Below, piece after piece: positions 1-9,360 of a DNA stretch of 64,000 nucleotides. The DNA comes from Nocardioides alpinus. GTDB lineage: Bacteria; Actinomycetota; Actinomycetes; Propionibacteriales; Nocardioidaceae. The notes under the pieces are model-generated. The model saw nothing but the letters and a program-made list of their open reading frames with translations, had not been told where the DNA came from and ran no database searches. The position numbers and the translations under genes were made by a program. Numbering within the stretch: the stretch's first letter is position 1; every line of letters begins with the position of its first letter. The stretch covers positions 124,001-188,000 of the forward strand of contig NZ_FOKC01000004.1 in assembly GCF_900112035.1 (NCBI RefSeq), given 5' to 3'.

Positions 1-762
1 GGCGACCTCGCGGATGCCGATGATCTCGACCTCCTCGTTCACCTTGACGATGCCGCGCTCGATGCGACCGGTGATGACGGTGCCACGACCGGTGATCGTG
101 AAGACGTCCTCGACGGGCATCAGGAACGGCTTGTCGGTCTCGCGCTCGGGGGTCGGGATGGACTCGTCCACCGCGGCCATGAGCTCGACGATCGACTCGC
201 CCCACTTCTCGTCACCCTGCAGGGCCGGGAAGGCCGCCACGCGGACAACGGGGATGTCGTCGCCCGGGAACTCGTACTCGGAGAGGAGCTCGCGCACCTC
301 CATCTCGACGAGCTCGATGAGCTCCTCGTCGTCGACCATGTCGCACTTGTTGAGCGCCACGACCAGGGCCGGCACGCCGACCTGGCGGGCGAGCAGCACG
401 TGCTCACGCGTCTGGGGCATCGGGCCGTCGGTGGCGGCAACCACGAGGATCGCGCCGTCCATCTGAGCGGCACCGGTGATCATGTTCTTGATGTAGTCCG
501 CGTGACCCGGGCAGTCGACGTGCGCGTAGTGGCGCGCCTCCGTCTGGTACTCGACGTGCGCGATCGAGATCGTGATGCCGCGCTGACGCTCCTCGGGAGC
601 CTTGTCGATCTGGTCGAAGGCCGAGGCCTCGTTCAGGTTCGGGTACTTGTCGTGCAACACCTTGGTGATCGCCGCGGTCAGCGTCGTCTTGCCGTGGTCG
701 ATGTGACCGATCGTGCCGATGTTGACGTGCGGCTTGGTCCGCTCGAACTTCGCCTTAGCCAC
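1..762 (-). CDS. tuf: Elongation factor Tu (C-terminus cut by window edge)
   Basis: EF-Tu is the GTPase that delivers aminoacyl-tRNA to the ribosome. The first 254 codons of a protein of about 397 are present; the rest lies left of the window. The GTPase motifs are intact: G1 GHIDHGKTT (residues 19-27), G3 DCPGHAD (83-89) and G4 NKCD (138-141), followed by the start of domain 2. The GTG start at 762 is fixed by the conserved [19 protein letters not shown]-terminus and a strong AGGAGGAG ribosome binding site 5 nt upstream. It is the last gene of the rpsL-rpsG-fusA-tuf operon, 78 bp after fusA. Confidence 0.97.
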   Translation of the reverse strand, partial: MAKAKFERTKPHVNIGTIGHIDHGKTTLTAAITKVLHDKYPNLNEASAFDQIDKAPEERQRGITISIAHVEYQTEARHYAHVDCPGHADYIKNMITGAAQMDGAILVVAATDGPMPQTREHVLLARQVGVPALVVALNKCDMVDDEELIELVEMEVRELLSEYEFPGDDIPVVRVAAFPALQGDEKWGESIVELMAAVDESIPTPERETDKPFLMPVEDVFTITGRGTVITGRIERGIVKVNEEVEIIGIREVA

Positions 763-840
763 TGGGGCTCCTCCTGGTTGGGTTTGTACTGAAATCGTGG
801 ATGTGGAACGGGTGGTGCTGGACCGAGGGTCCGGGTGGAA

Positions 841-2955
<2,115 letters not shown>

Positions 2956-2996
2956 GTCTGTGTCTCAGTCCCTCGAAGTAGTGGGGTTGTGGGGGT

Positions 2997-3037
2997 GAGA
3001 GGCCGTACGCCGCGCGGAGCGGGTCGTACGGCCTCTC
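2997..3037 (-). terminator. Hairpin directly after rpsG inside the str operon
   Basis: A perfect 13-bp stem (2997-3009 with 3025-3037, GAGAGGCCGTACG and its complement) with a 15-nt loop lies 4 nt after the rpsG stop codon. There is no clear U-run. It could be a partial terminator, a processing site or an mRNA 3'-end stabiliser that adjusts fusA/tuf levels relative to the ribosomal proteins. Confidence 0.5.
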
Positions 3038-3041
3038 GTCC

Positions 3042-3512
3042 TCACCAGCGGTAGTGGGCGAAGGCCTTGTTGGACTCGGCCATCTTGTGGGTGTCCTCGC
3101 GCTTCTTCACAGCGGCACCGAGGCCGTTGCTGGCGTCGAGGATCTCGTTCATGAGTCGCTCGGACATGGTCTTCTCGCGACGGTCGGCGGCGTAGCCGAC
3201 GAGCCAGCGCAGGGCCAGCGTCGTGCTGCGGTTGGCCTTGACCTCGATCGGGACCTGGTAGGTCGCGCCGCCGACGCGGCGGGACTTGACCTCGATGGCC
3301 GGCTTGACGTTGTCGAGCGCGCGCTTGAGCGTGACGACCGGGTCGGTGCCGGTCTTCTCGCGGCAACCCTCGAGGGCGGTGTAGACGATGCGCTGGGCAA
3401 CGGCCTTCTTGCCGTCCTGCAGGACCTTGCTGACGAGCTGGGTGACCAGCTGCGAGCCGTAGACCGGGTCAGAGACGAGAGGGCGCTTGGGAGCGGGACC
3501 CTTGCGAGGCAT
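3042..3512 (-). CDS. rpsG: 30S ribosomal protein S7
   Basis: S7 is a 156-aa primary 16S rRNA-binding protein that organises the head of the small subunit. The sequence begins [20 protein letters not shown] and ends NKAFAHYRW, matching bacterial S7 end to end. The ATG at 3512 shares one base with the rpsL stop codon (TAATG), so translation is probably coupled. Longer in-frame extensions upstream lie inside rpsL and are not real. In other bacteria S7 acts as operon autoregulator; I cannot confirm a target site here. Confidence 0.98.
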   Translation of the reverse strand: MPRKGPAPKRPLVSDPVYGSQLVTQLVSKVLQDGKKAVAQRIVYTALEGCREKTGTDPVVTLKRALDNVKPAIEVKSRRVGGATYQVPIEVKANRSTTLALRWLVGYAADRREKTMSERLMNEILDASNGLGAAVKKREDTHKMAESNKAFAHYRW

Positions 3513-3883
3513 TACTTCTCCTTCTTCGCGCCGTAGCGGCTGCGGGCCTGCTTGCGGTTCTTGACACCCTGGGTGTCGAGCGTGCCGCGGATGATCTTGT
3601 AGCGCACACCGGGAAGGTCCTTCACACGGCCGCCGCGGACGAGCACGATGGAGTGCTCCTGCAGGTTGTGACCGACACCCGGGATGTAGGCGGTGACCTC
3701 GACGCCACTGCTCAGGCGCACGCGGGCGACCTTGCGGAGGGCGGAGTTCGGCTTCTTCGGGGTGGTGGTGTAGACGCGGGTGCAGACGCCACGGCGCTGC
3801 GGGGATCCCTTCAGGGCAGGCGTCTTGGACTTCGACACCTTGTCCTGGCGGCCCTTGCGGACCAGCTGGTTGATGGTGGGCAC
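3512..3883 (-). CDS. rpsL: 30S ribosomal protein S12
   Basis: S12 is a 123-aa decoding-centre protein. The start is GTG at 3883 ([15 protein letters not shown]). The open frame extends further upstream, but that extension has no S12 similarity. Lys43 (in [11 protein letters not shown]) and Lys88 (in [11 protein letters not shown]) are both present, so no classical streptomycin-resistance substitution is visible. It is the first gene of the str operon and its stop overlaps the rpsG start by 1 nt. A good sigma-70-type promoter lies about 165 bp upstream, leaving a long, partly structured leader. Confidence 0.98.
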   Translation of the reverse strand: MPTINQLVRKGRQDKVSKSKTPALKGSPQRRGVCTRVYTTTPKKPNSALRKVARVRLSSGVEVTAYIPGVGHNLQEHSIVLVRGGRVKDLPGVRYKIIRGTLDTQGVKNRKQARSRYGAKKEK

Positions 3884-4019
3884 CTGGTGGTTCCCTCTCT
3901 CTGTTTCTCGTCTCGGTCCGACGCTGTGCCGGACTCGGTGGTGTTGCGTTCGTGCTGTGCCTGTCGCCGGCTGGGCCGGGCTCAGAGACTGAGCAGTGGC
4001 TTCCGAGCATGCGGATGGG

Positions 4020-4034
4020 TCTGGTCGTGCCAGA
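4020..4034 (-). other. Small hairpin near the 5' end of the rpsL leader
   Basis: TCTGG and CCAGA form a 5-bp stem with a 5-nt loop about 10-25 nt downstream of the predicted rpsL -10 box. The leader from about 4040 to 3884 contains no gene. The hairpin may stabilise the 5' end; no known leader motif was recognised. Confidence 0.3.
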
Positions 4035-4045
4035 CACAAGGAATG

Positions 4046-4074
4046 AGGCTACTCGGGCCCTACGACAGGGTCAA
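4046..4074 (-). promoter_or_regulatory. Predicted promoter of the rpsL-rpsG-fusA-tuf operon
   Basis: On the minus strand, -35 TTGACC (4074-4069) and -10 TAGCCT (4051-4046) are separated by exactly 17 bp. The promoter starts at the stop codon of the upstream MFS gene. Confidence 0.65.
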
Positions 4075-5300
4075 AATGCCGCGGGAGCCGCTGCGACGGC
4101 CGCTTCCTCGCCCGGTTCGCCGGTGGGCGCGACCCGGTCGCGCCGGACCCGCTCCGCGCGCAGGTAGACCGCTGCCGACACCGCCACGCCGGTGATGGTG
4201 AGCAGTCCCCCACCCAGCAGCGTCCAGCGGGCGCCGTACTCGTGACCGATCCACCCGATGATGGGTGCACCGACCGGGGTGCCGCCCATGAAGATCATCA
4301 GGTAGAGCGCCATCACCCGCCCCCGGACGCCGGCGTCGGTGTGCAGCTGCATGTAGGTGTTGGCGCTGGTGATGAAGGTCAGCGCGGTCAGTCCGGTGAT
4401 CGGGGTCAGCAGCGCGAAGGTGAGGTAGGTGGGCATCAGGCCCGCCAGCACCACCGTGGCGCCGAACGCGAGCGCGGAGCCCACGACCAGGCGGTGGCGT
4501 ACGTGCTCGCGACGCGCGGCCAGCAGGGCCCCGGTCAGCGAACCGACGGCCAGGAAGCTGCCCAGCAGGCCGAACTCGGTCGGTCCCTTGCCGAAGACCT
4601 CGGTGGCCATCAGCGCGGAGGTGATCTGGAAGTTGAGGCCGAAGGTGCCGGCGAAGAAGACCAGGCTCAGCACGAGCAGGAGGTCGGGGCGGGCGCGGAC
4701 GTAGGCGACGCCCTCGCGGATCGCACCCGGCCCGCGGTCGGCGGGGGCGGCGGCGTCGATGCGGCTGGCGTCGAGGTGGCGCAGGGACCAGATCGGCGCG
4801 GCGTACGACACGGCGTTGACGAGGATGACCCAGCCCGTGGCGACCGCTCCCCCGCCCAGCGCGGCGATGAGCAGTCCGGCCAGGCCGGGGCCGACCAGGC
4901 GCGCGGCGTTGAAGCTCGCCGAGTTGAGGCCGACCGCGTTGGTCAGGTCGACCGGGTCGACGATCTCCGACACGAACGACTGGCGGGCCGGGGCGTCGAA
5001 CGCCGAGGCCGTGCCGAGCAGGAGGGCCAGGACGTAGACGTGCCACACCTCGGCCGTGCCGGTGACGGCGAGCACGCCGAGGACGGCGGCAGGCAGCGCC
5101 ATGCCCAGGTTGGTCAGCTGGAGCAGCCGCTGCTTGGGCATCCGGTCGGCGACGAGACCGGCGAACGGGGTCACCAGCAGGAACGGCAGGAACTGCAGTC
5201 CGGTGGTGATCCCGAGTGCGGTCGCGCCGGAGCCCACGGCGAGCTGGAGGACCAGCCAGTCCTGGGCGACGCGCTGCATCCAGGTGCCGGTGTTCGACAC
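4071..5300 (-). CDS. MFS exporter (MFS_3 / enterobactin-exporter-like)
   Basis: A polytopic inner-membrane transporter of about 12 segments, at least 409 aa, of the drug/siderophore exporter branch of the major facilitator superfamily. The N-terminal SNTGTWMQRVAQDWLVLQL and the GLVADRMPKQRLL loop-2/3 motif are typical. The GTG at 5300 is the first conventional start after the upstream in-frame stop, but conserved family sequence (NPNYRRYAAGGVV) continues 21 codons further up to an ACG at 5363 that has a GAGGAG ribosome binding site 5 nt before it, so the real protein is probably 430 aa. It lies directly downstream of, and in the same frame as, the marR gene, and is probably controlled by it. 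The substrate is unknown. Confidence 0.85.
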   Translation of the reverse strand: MSNTGTWMQRVAQDWLVLQLAVGSGATALGITTGLQFLPFLLVTPFAGLVADRMPKQRLLQLTNLGMALPAAVLGVLAVTGTAEVWHVYVLALLLGTASAFDAPARQSFVSEIVDPVDLTNAVGLNSASFNAARLVGPGLAGLLIAALGGGAVATGWVILVNAVSYAAPIWSLRHLDASRIDAAAPADRGPGAIREGVAYVRARPDLLLVLSLVFFAGTFGLNFQITSALMATEVFGKGPTEFGLLGSFLAVGSLTGALLAARREHVRHRLVVGSALAFGATVVLAGLMPTYLTFALLTPITGLTALTFITSANTYMQLHTDAGVRGRVMALYLMIFMGGTPVGAPIIGWIGHEYGARWTLLGGGLLTITGVAVSAAVYLRAERVRRDRVAPTGEPGEEAAVAAAPAAF

Positions 5301-5381
5301 GACGCCGCCCGCTGCGTAGCGGCGGTAGTTGGGGTTGCTCAGGGAGCGGAACGTGGGGCTCGTGGTGACTCCTCGGTCAGG

Positions 5382-5837
5382 TCAGTCGGTCAGGGCAAGT
5401 CGGGCGAGGATCGGTGCGGCCTCGCGGAGGGTGGCGCGCTCGGCCGGCGTGAGCCTGCCGAGCTGCTGGGCGAGCCAGGCGTCGCGGCGCTGCCGGTCGG
5501 CGAGCACGGCCGCCCGGCCGGAGTCGGTGAGCGAGACGACGACCTGGCGGCCGTCGGTCTCGTGCGGGCGGCGTACGACGTAGCCGTCGGTCTCCAGACA
5601 GTTGACCGTCCGGGTCATCGACGGCGGCTGCACGCGCTCGGCGCGCGCCAGCTCGCCGACGGTCTGCTCACCGAGGCGTACGAGGAGCCCGAGGACGACC
5701 ATCTGCCCGATGCTCAGGTCGTTGTCGGGGTGGCGCTCGGACACCAGGCGGCGGCGCATGCGCATCACGGACGCCCGGAGCTCTGAGGCGAGCCCGGCGT
5801 CGGTGCGGAGGTCGGCGGTCGGCATGGTAGTTAGCAT
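5382..5837 (-). CDS. MarR-family transcriptional regulator
   Basis: A 151-aa winged-helix DNA-binding protein. The helix-turn-helix covers about residues 58-82 (TVGELARAERVQPPSMTRTV) and the wing 83-104 (DGYVVRRPHETDGRQVVVSLT). The start is ATG 5837 or a second ATG at 5825; neither has a clear ribosome binding site. An inverted repeat overlaps the start (5830-5857) and is a likely autoregulatory operator. The downstream MFS exporter suggests the usual MarR-efflux arrangement, with ligand binding relieving repression. Confidence 0.9.
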   Translation of the reverse strand: MLTTMPTADLRTDAGLASELRASVMRMRRRLVSERHPDNDLSIGQMVVLGLLVRLGEQTVGELARAERVQPPSMTRTVNCLETDGYVVRRPHETDGRQVVVSLTDSGRAAVLADRQRRDAWLAQQLGRLTPAERATLREAAPILARLALTD

Positions 5838-5857
5838 AACTCATTACCTGTGCTAAC
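5830..5857. promoter_or_regulatory. Candidate MarR operator
   Basis: GTTAGCA (5830-5836) and TGCTAAC (5851-5857) are perfect 7-nt inverted arms with a 14-nt AT-richer centre, overlapping the marR start. Size and position fit MarR autoregulation. Confidence 0.55.
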
Positions 5858-5872
5858 AATTCCGCAGCTGTA

Positions 5873-5969
5873 GGAGTCACCGCCTCAGCGGTGACCCCCG
5901 CGCGGATGGGCCGTTGCAACAGCCGAACCGCGCAGGAGTCACCGCTTCAGCGGTGACTCCTGCGCGGTT
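5873..5969. repeat. Paired-palindrome dispersed repeat, copy 1
   Basis: The region starts with an imperfect hairpin (5873-5883 with 5888-5898). A 64-bp core (5900-5963) shared with 35069-35132 follows, and the region ends in a perfect 20-bp stem with loop TTCA (5926-5945 with 5950-5969). The core also holds a near-palindrome centred on CCGTTGCAAC. It begins 12 bp after the stop codon of the purine permease, so it may also act as its transcription terminator. Confidence 0.8.
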
Positions 5970-5981
5970 GGGGGAAGTCCG

Positions 5982-7460
5982 TCAGGTGAGCCAGGAGGTC
6001 AGCGGGGCGATCGCGAAGTAGACGACGAAGAGCGCTGCCACGAGCCACATCAGTGGGTGCACCTCGCGGAACTTCCCGATGACCAGCTTGATCAGGACGT
6101 ACGCCAGGAAGCCGGCGCCGATGCCGACGCTGATCGAGTAGGTGAACGGCATGAGCACGATGGTGAGGAAGGCCGGGATGGCGATCTCGAGGTCGTCCCA
6201 GTCGATGCCCTTGACCTGCTGCATCATCAGGAACCCGACGAGCACCAGCGCCGGGACGGCCGCCTCCGACGGGATCGCCTCGACGATCGGGGCGAAGAAC
6301 GTCGTCAGCAGGAACAGCAGGCCGGTCACCACGGACGCGAGGCCGGTGCGGGCGCCCTCGCCGACGCCGGACGCCGACTCGATGTAGGACGTGTTCGACG
6401 AGACTCCCGCGGCGCCACCGGCGACGGCGCCGATCGAGTCGACGATGAGGATGCGCTGCGAGTGGGGCGGGATGCCCTCCTCGTCGTTGAGCCCGGCCTC
6501 GGCGCCGATCGCCGTCATGGTGCCCATGGTGTCGAAGAAGTCGGCGAGCAGCAGCGTGAAGGCAAGGAGCAGCGCGGCCAGGAAGCCGACGGACGAGAAG
6601 GCGCCGAAGAGGGAGAACTCGCCGAGGGTGCCGAAGTCGGGCACGTCGACGAACCCGTTGAACTCGGGCACGTTGAGCGACCAGTTGCCCGGACCGTCGA
6701 CGGCGACCGACCCGAGGTCGAGCACGGCCTGGAGGACGAACGCCAGCACGGTGGTGGCGACGATCGAGATGAGGATCGCCCCGCGCACCTGGCGCACCCA
6801 GAGGGCGATGATGAGGATGACCCCGATCGCGAAGACGAGGACCGGCCAGCCGGTGAGCGTGCCGCCGTTGCCGAGCTGGACCGGGACGGTCGTCTGGAAT
6901 GCGTCGGGGATGCGGGTCACGAAGCCGGCGTCGACGAAGCCGATCAGGGCGATGAACAGGCCGATGCCGACCGAGATCGCGATCTTCAGCTGCTGCGGAA
7001 CGGCGTGGAAGACCGCCTTGCGGAAGCCGGTCAGCACCAGCACGAGGATGATCAGGCCCTCGAGGACGACCAGGCCCATCGCGTCGGCCCACGTCGACCG
7101 CGTCGCGATGGCGTTGGCCACGAACGCGTTGAGCCCGAGACCGGTGGCCAGCGCGAGGGGGAAGTTGGCCACCGAGCCCATCAGGATCGTCAGCAGGCCC
7201 GCGACCAGGGCGGTGCCGGCGGCGATCACGGGGAGGTTGGACCCGTCCCCGGGACCACCACCGAGGAAGGCCCCCGTCGAGTCCGGCACGAAGCCGAGGA
7301 TCAGCGGGTTGAGCACGACGATGTAGGCCATCGTCAAGAAGGTGACGACGCCGCCGCGGACCTCGCGGCCGACGGTCGAGCCTCGTGCAGTGATCTGGAA
7401 GAACCCGTCGAGGCCGGTGGCCTTCCGGGGAGGGGGCGCGGTGGTGGTGTCATCAGTCAC
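5982..7460 (-). CDS. NCS2-family purine permease (AzgA/PbuG type)
   Basis: A 492-aa polytopic membrane protein resembling hypoxanthine/guanine/adenine proton symporters. Diagnostic stretches include GGVVTFLTMAYIVVLNP near residue 35, ATGLGLNAFVA, LADFFDTMGTMTAIG and SSNTSYIESASGVGEGARTG (the conserved substrate-site region). The GTG at 7460 (VTDDTTTAPPP) is chosen because upstream codons are low-complexity and unrelated; no good ribosome binding site is visible. Its 3' end is followed by the palindromic repeat. No purine riboswitch was seen upstream. Exact purine preference is not predictable. Confidence 0.88.
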   Translation of the reverse strand: MTDDTTTAPPPRKATGLDGFFQITARGSTVGREVRGGVVTFLTMAYIVVLNPLILGFVPDSTGAFLGGGPGDGSNLPVIAAGTALVAGLLTILMGSVANFPLALATGLGLNAFVANAIATRSTWADAMGLVVLEGLIILVLVLTGFRKAVFHAVPQQLKIAISVGIGLFIALIGFVDAGFVTRIPDAFQTTVPVQLGNGGTLTGWPVLVFAIGVILIIALWVRQVRGAILISIVATTVLAFVLQAVLDLGSVAVDGPGNWSLNVPEFNGFVDVPDFGTLGEFSLFGAFSSVGFLAALLLAFTLLLADFFDTMGTMTAIGAEAGLNDEEGIPPHSQRILIVDSIGAVAGGAAGVSSNTSYIESASGVGEGARTGLASVVTGLLFLLTTFFAPIVEAIPSEAAVPALVLVGFLMMQQVKGIDWDDLEIAIPAFLTIVLMPFTYSISVGIGAGFLAYVLIKLVIGKFREVHPLMWLVAALFVVYFAIAPLTSWLT

Positions 7461-7517
7461 GGGACGGGAGTGTGGCAGAACGGTGCTACGTCCGTGTTTC
7501 GTGCACCGTCTCGCGTG

Positions 7518-7523
7518 TAGCGT
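7518..7523 (+). promoter_or_regulatory. -10 box, leaderless start of DUF2530 gene
   Basis: TAGCGT lies 7 nt before the GTG at 7531, placing the predicted transcript start at the start codon. Confidence 0.5.
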
Positions 7524-7530
7524 GCTCGAC

Positions 7531-7818
7531 GTGGACCTGGGCGACGAGCAGCCGACGCAGCACGAGATCGGCAACCGGACCTTCATCGTCGCGCAGGTCG
7601 AGCCTCTCGACGTCGACGGCGTCCGCACCACGGAGGTCGGCACCGCCCTGTGGTTGCTCGGCTTCCTCGGCCTGCTCCCCTTCTGGGGCACCCTCGAGGA
7701 GAGCGGCCGCACGTGGTGGCTCTGGACCTGCCTGGCCGGCTTCGGCCTCGGGCTGTGCGGTCTGGAGTACTGCCGCCGTCGCCGCAAGGAACGCGCCGCT
7801 CAGCAGGCCGGCGGATGA
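7531..7818 (+). CDS. DUF2530 small membrane protein
   Basis: A 95-aa protein with two predicted membrane helices (ALWLLGFLGLLPFW and WWLWTCLAGFGLGLCGL) and a basic C-terminus (EYCRRRRKER), matching the actinobacterial DUF2530 family of unknown function. The GTG at 7531 sits 7 nt after a -10 box, so the mRNA is probably leaderless; an in-frame GTG at 7522 overlaps that box. The stop overlaps the next start by 4 nt (ATGA). In mycobacteria DUF2530 and DUF3027 genes are also neighbours (recalled synteny). Confidence 0.8.
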   Translation: MDLGDEQPTQHEIGNRTFIVAQVEPLDVDGVRTTEVGTALWLLGFLGLLPFWGTLEESGRTWWLWTCLAGFGLGLCGLEYCRRRRKERAAQQAGG

Positions 7819-8456
7819 GCACCCCGCCCACCCGGTGGGCGCTCGCCGGCGCGGGCAACCGCGGCTACGGGGCGAAGTTCGCGCAGCTGGTCGAGGAGGG
7901 CGCCGACGTCGACGGTGAGGCCCGCCTCGCCGACGTGCTCGTCGCACGCCGCGCCCGCATCCTCGACATCGGCTCCGGGATGGGTCGCGTGGCTGCCGCG
8001 CTGCAGGCACGTGGACACGAGGTGACCGCGGTGGAGCCCGACGCGGACCTGGTCGCGCAGTCGCGACGGACCTACCCCGACCTGTCCGTCATCCATTCCG
8101 ACGTCCTCGACGTGGACCCCGCCGACCTGGGAGCGGCCTTCGACCTCGTCGTCCTGGTCGGCAACGTGATGGTCTTCCTCGCCGCCGACACCGAGCGCGA
8201 GGTGCTGCGGCGGGTGCACGACGTCCTGGCACCGGGCGGTCGCGTCCTGGTCGGGTTCCATCCCGTCGACGGGCCTGCGACGGCACGCGCCTACAGCCCC
8301 GACGAGTTCGCCGCCGACGCAGCCGCCTGCGGACTTCGCGTCGACCTGCGCGCGGGCTCGTACGAGCTCCACCCGCCGGCCGCCGACTACGCCGTGTGGG
8401 TGCTCTCGCGCGACGACCGGCCGCAGACGCTGACGTCGTTCGGCCACGCCCTCTAG
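7815..8456 (+). CDS. Class I SAM-dependent methyltransferase
   Basis: A 213-aa cytosolic methyltransferase of unknown substrate. Motif I is RILDIGSGMGRVAAAL (about residues 46-61), followed by the acidic motif II region (VTAVEPDADL) and the motif IV/post-I stretch FDLVVLVGNVM. The ATG start overlaps the DUF2530 stop, so the two genes are coupled. It ends 20 bp from the convergent DUF3027 gene. The VLVGNVM and FHPVDGPATARAYSPDEFAADAAACGL parts resemble small-molecule methyltransferases, but nothing fixes the substrate. Confidence 0.85.
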   Translation: MSTPPTRWALAGAGNRGYGAKFAQLVEEGADVDGEARLADVLVARRARILDIGSGMGRVAAALQARGHEVTAVEPDADLVAQSRRTYPDLSVIHSDVLDVDPADLGAAFDLVVLVGNVMVFLAADTEREVLRRVHDVLAPGGRVLVGFHPVDGPATARAYSPDEFAADAAACGLRVDLRAGSYELHPPAADYAVWVLSRDDRPQTLTSFGHAL

Positions 8457-8476
8457 CCGGACAGCGGCTGGGCGGC

Positions 8477-9271
8477 TCAGATCCGCTCGTACTCGTCGTC
8501 GGTGAGGGTGTCGAAGGCGTGGTCGGGCATCGGCAGCGGCTGCTGCTTGCGGGCCAGCTTGACCTCGGAGTGGGCGCCGCAACCGTGGTCGAGGCTCACG
8601 ACCTTGCCGTCGTCGTTGGCGTTGCCGTTGGCGCAGACACCGAAGGACTCGGACAGCGACCCGTTGATGCGCAGGAGGAAGCCGCAGGTGGTGCAGGTGT
8701 CCGGGGCGCTCTTGGCCAGCGGCGACTCGGGGCCGGCGGGGCCGGCGTACCAGCGCTCCGCGGCCATGTCGATGCCCTCGCGGCTCAGCGTGCGGATGCG
8801 TCCCAGCCCGAGGTCCTCGGCCACGCGGCGCACCTGGGCGCGGGCGTCGCCGTCCAACGGCTCGTCGAGCGGGTCGTCGCCGACGAGGTAGGTCGGCACG
8901 AGCCGCGGGTCCTCGTCCTCGACGGGCAGCAGGTCGCCGGGCGACAGGTCGCCGGGCTGGAGCCGCTCCTTGTAGGGCACCCAGGCCGGCGCGACGATCG
9001 CGTCGTCGCCGGGGAGCAGCACGACCTCGTTGACGGTGAGGTCCTTGCCGCGCTTGGCCCGCGTGAGCGTGACCGACCAGTACCAGCCGGGGTAGCCGGG
9101 GCGCTCGCACGCGAACTGGTGCGTCACCACGCGCTCGCCCTCGGCGTGCGCGCCGAGGTGCTCGCCCACCTCGGACGGCTCAGCGACCTCGAGGACGATG
9201 CCTCGGGCCACGTCGACAGCCTTGACGAGGGTCGAGTCCGGCTTGCCGGCACGCATGGGGAGAGAGATCAC
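8477..9271 (-). CDS. DUF3027 protein
   Basis: A 264-aa cytosolic protein of the actinobacterial DUF3027 family, function unknown. A cysteine/histidine-rich C-terminal part (CTTCGF, then a GVCANGNANDD stretch and DHGCGAHSE) looks like a metal-binding knuckle. The GTG at 9271 (VISLPMRAGKPDSTLVKAV) is preferred; the open frame continues upstream without similarity, and ATG 9256 is an alternative. It is convergent with the methyltransferase and divergent from an MFS gene, an order also recalled from mycobacteria. Confidence 0.82.
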   Translation of the reverse strand: MISLPMRAGKPDSTLVKAVDVARGIVLEVAEPSEVGEHLGAHAEGERVVTHQFACERPGYPGWYWSVTLTRAKRGKDLTVNEVVLLPGDDAIVAPAWVPYKERLQPGDLSPGDLLPVEDEDPRLVPTYLVGDDPLDEPLDGDARAQVRRVAEDLGLGRIRTLSREGIDMAAERWYAGPAGPESPLAKSAPDTCTTCGFLLRINGSLSESFGVCANGNANDDGKVVSLDHGCGAHSEVKLARKQQPLPMPDHAFDTLTDDEYERI

Positions 9272-9360
9272 GGGTGCATCATCGCAAACGGTCGGTGGTC
9301 CTGTCCCGCCGGGACCGAAGCCGGGACGGCGCGGCGCCGGTGTCAGGGCGGTAGTCCAAG

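Noticed and set aside
4242..5786. Long plus-strand open frame opposite the MFS/marR genes
   Set aside because: Low-complexity Gly/Asp/Glu/Arg translation spanning two real genes on the other strand; no start signal.
5873..5969. Insertion sequence or attachment site
   Set aside because: No transposase or integrase, no target-site duplication, and the second copy lacks flanking mobile genes.
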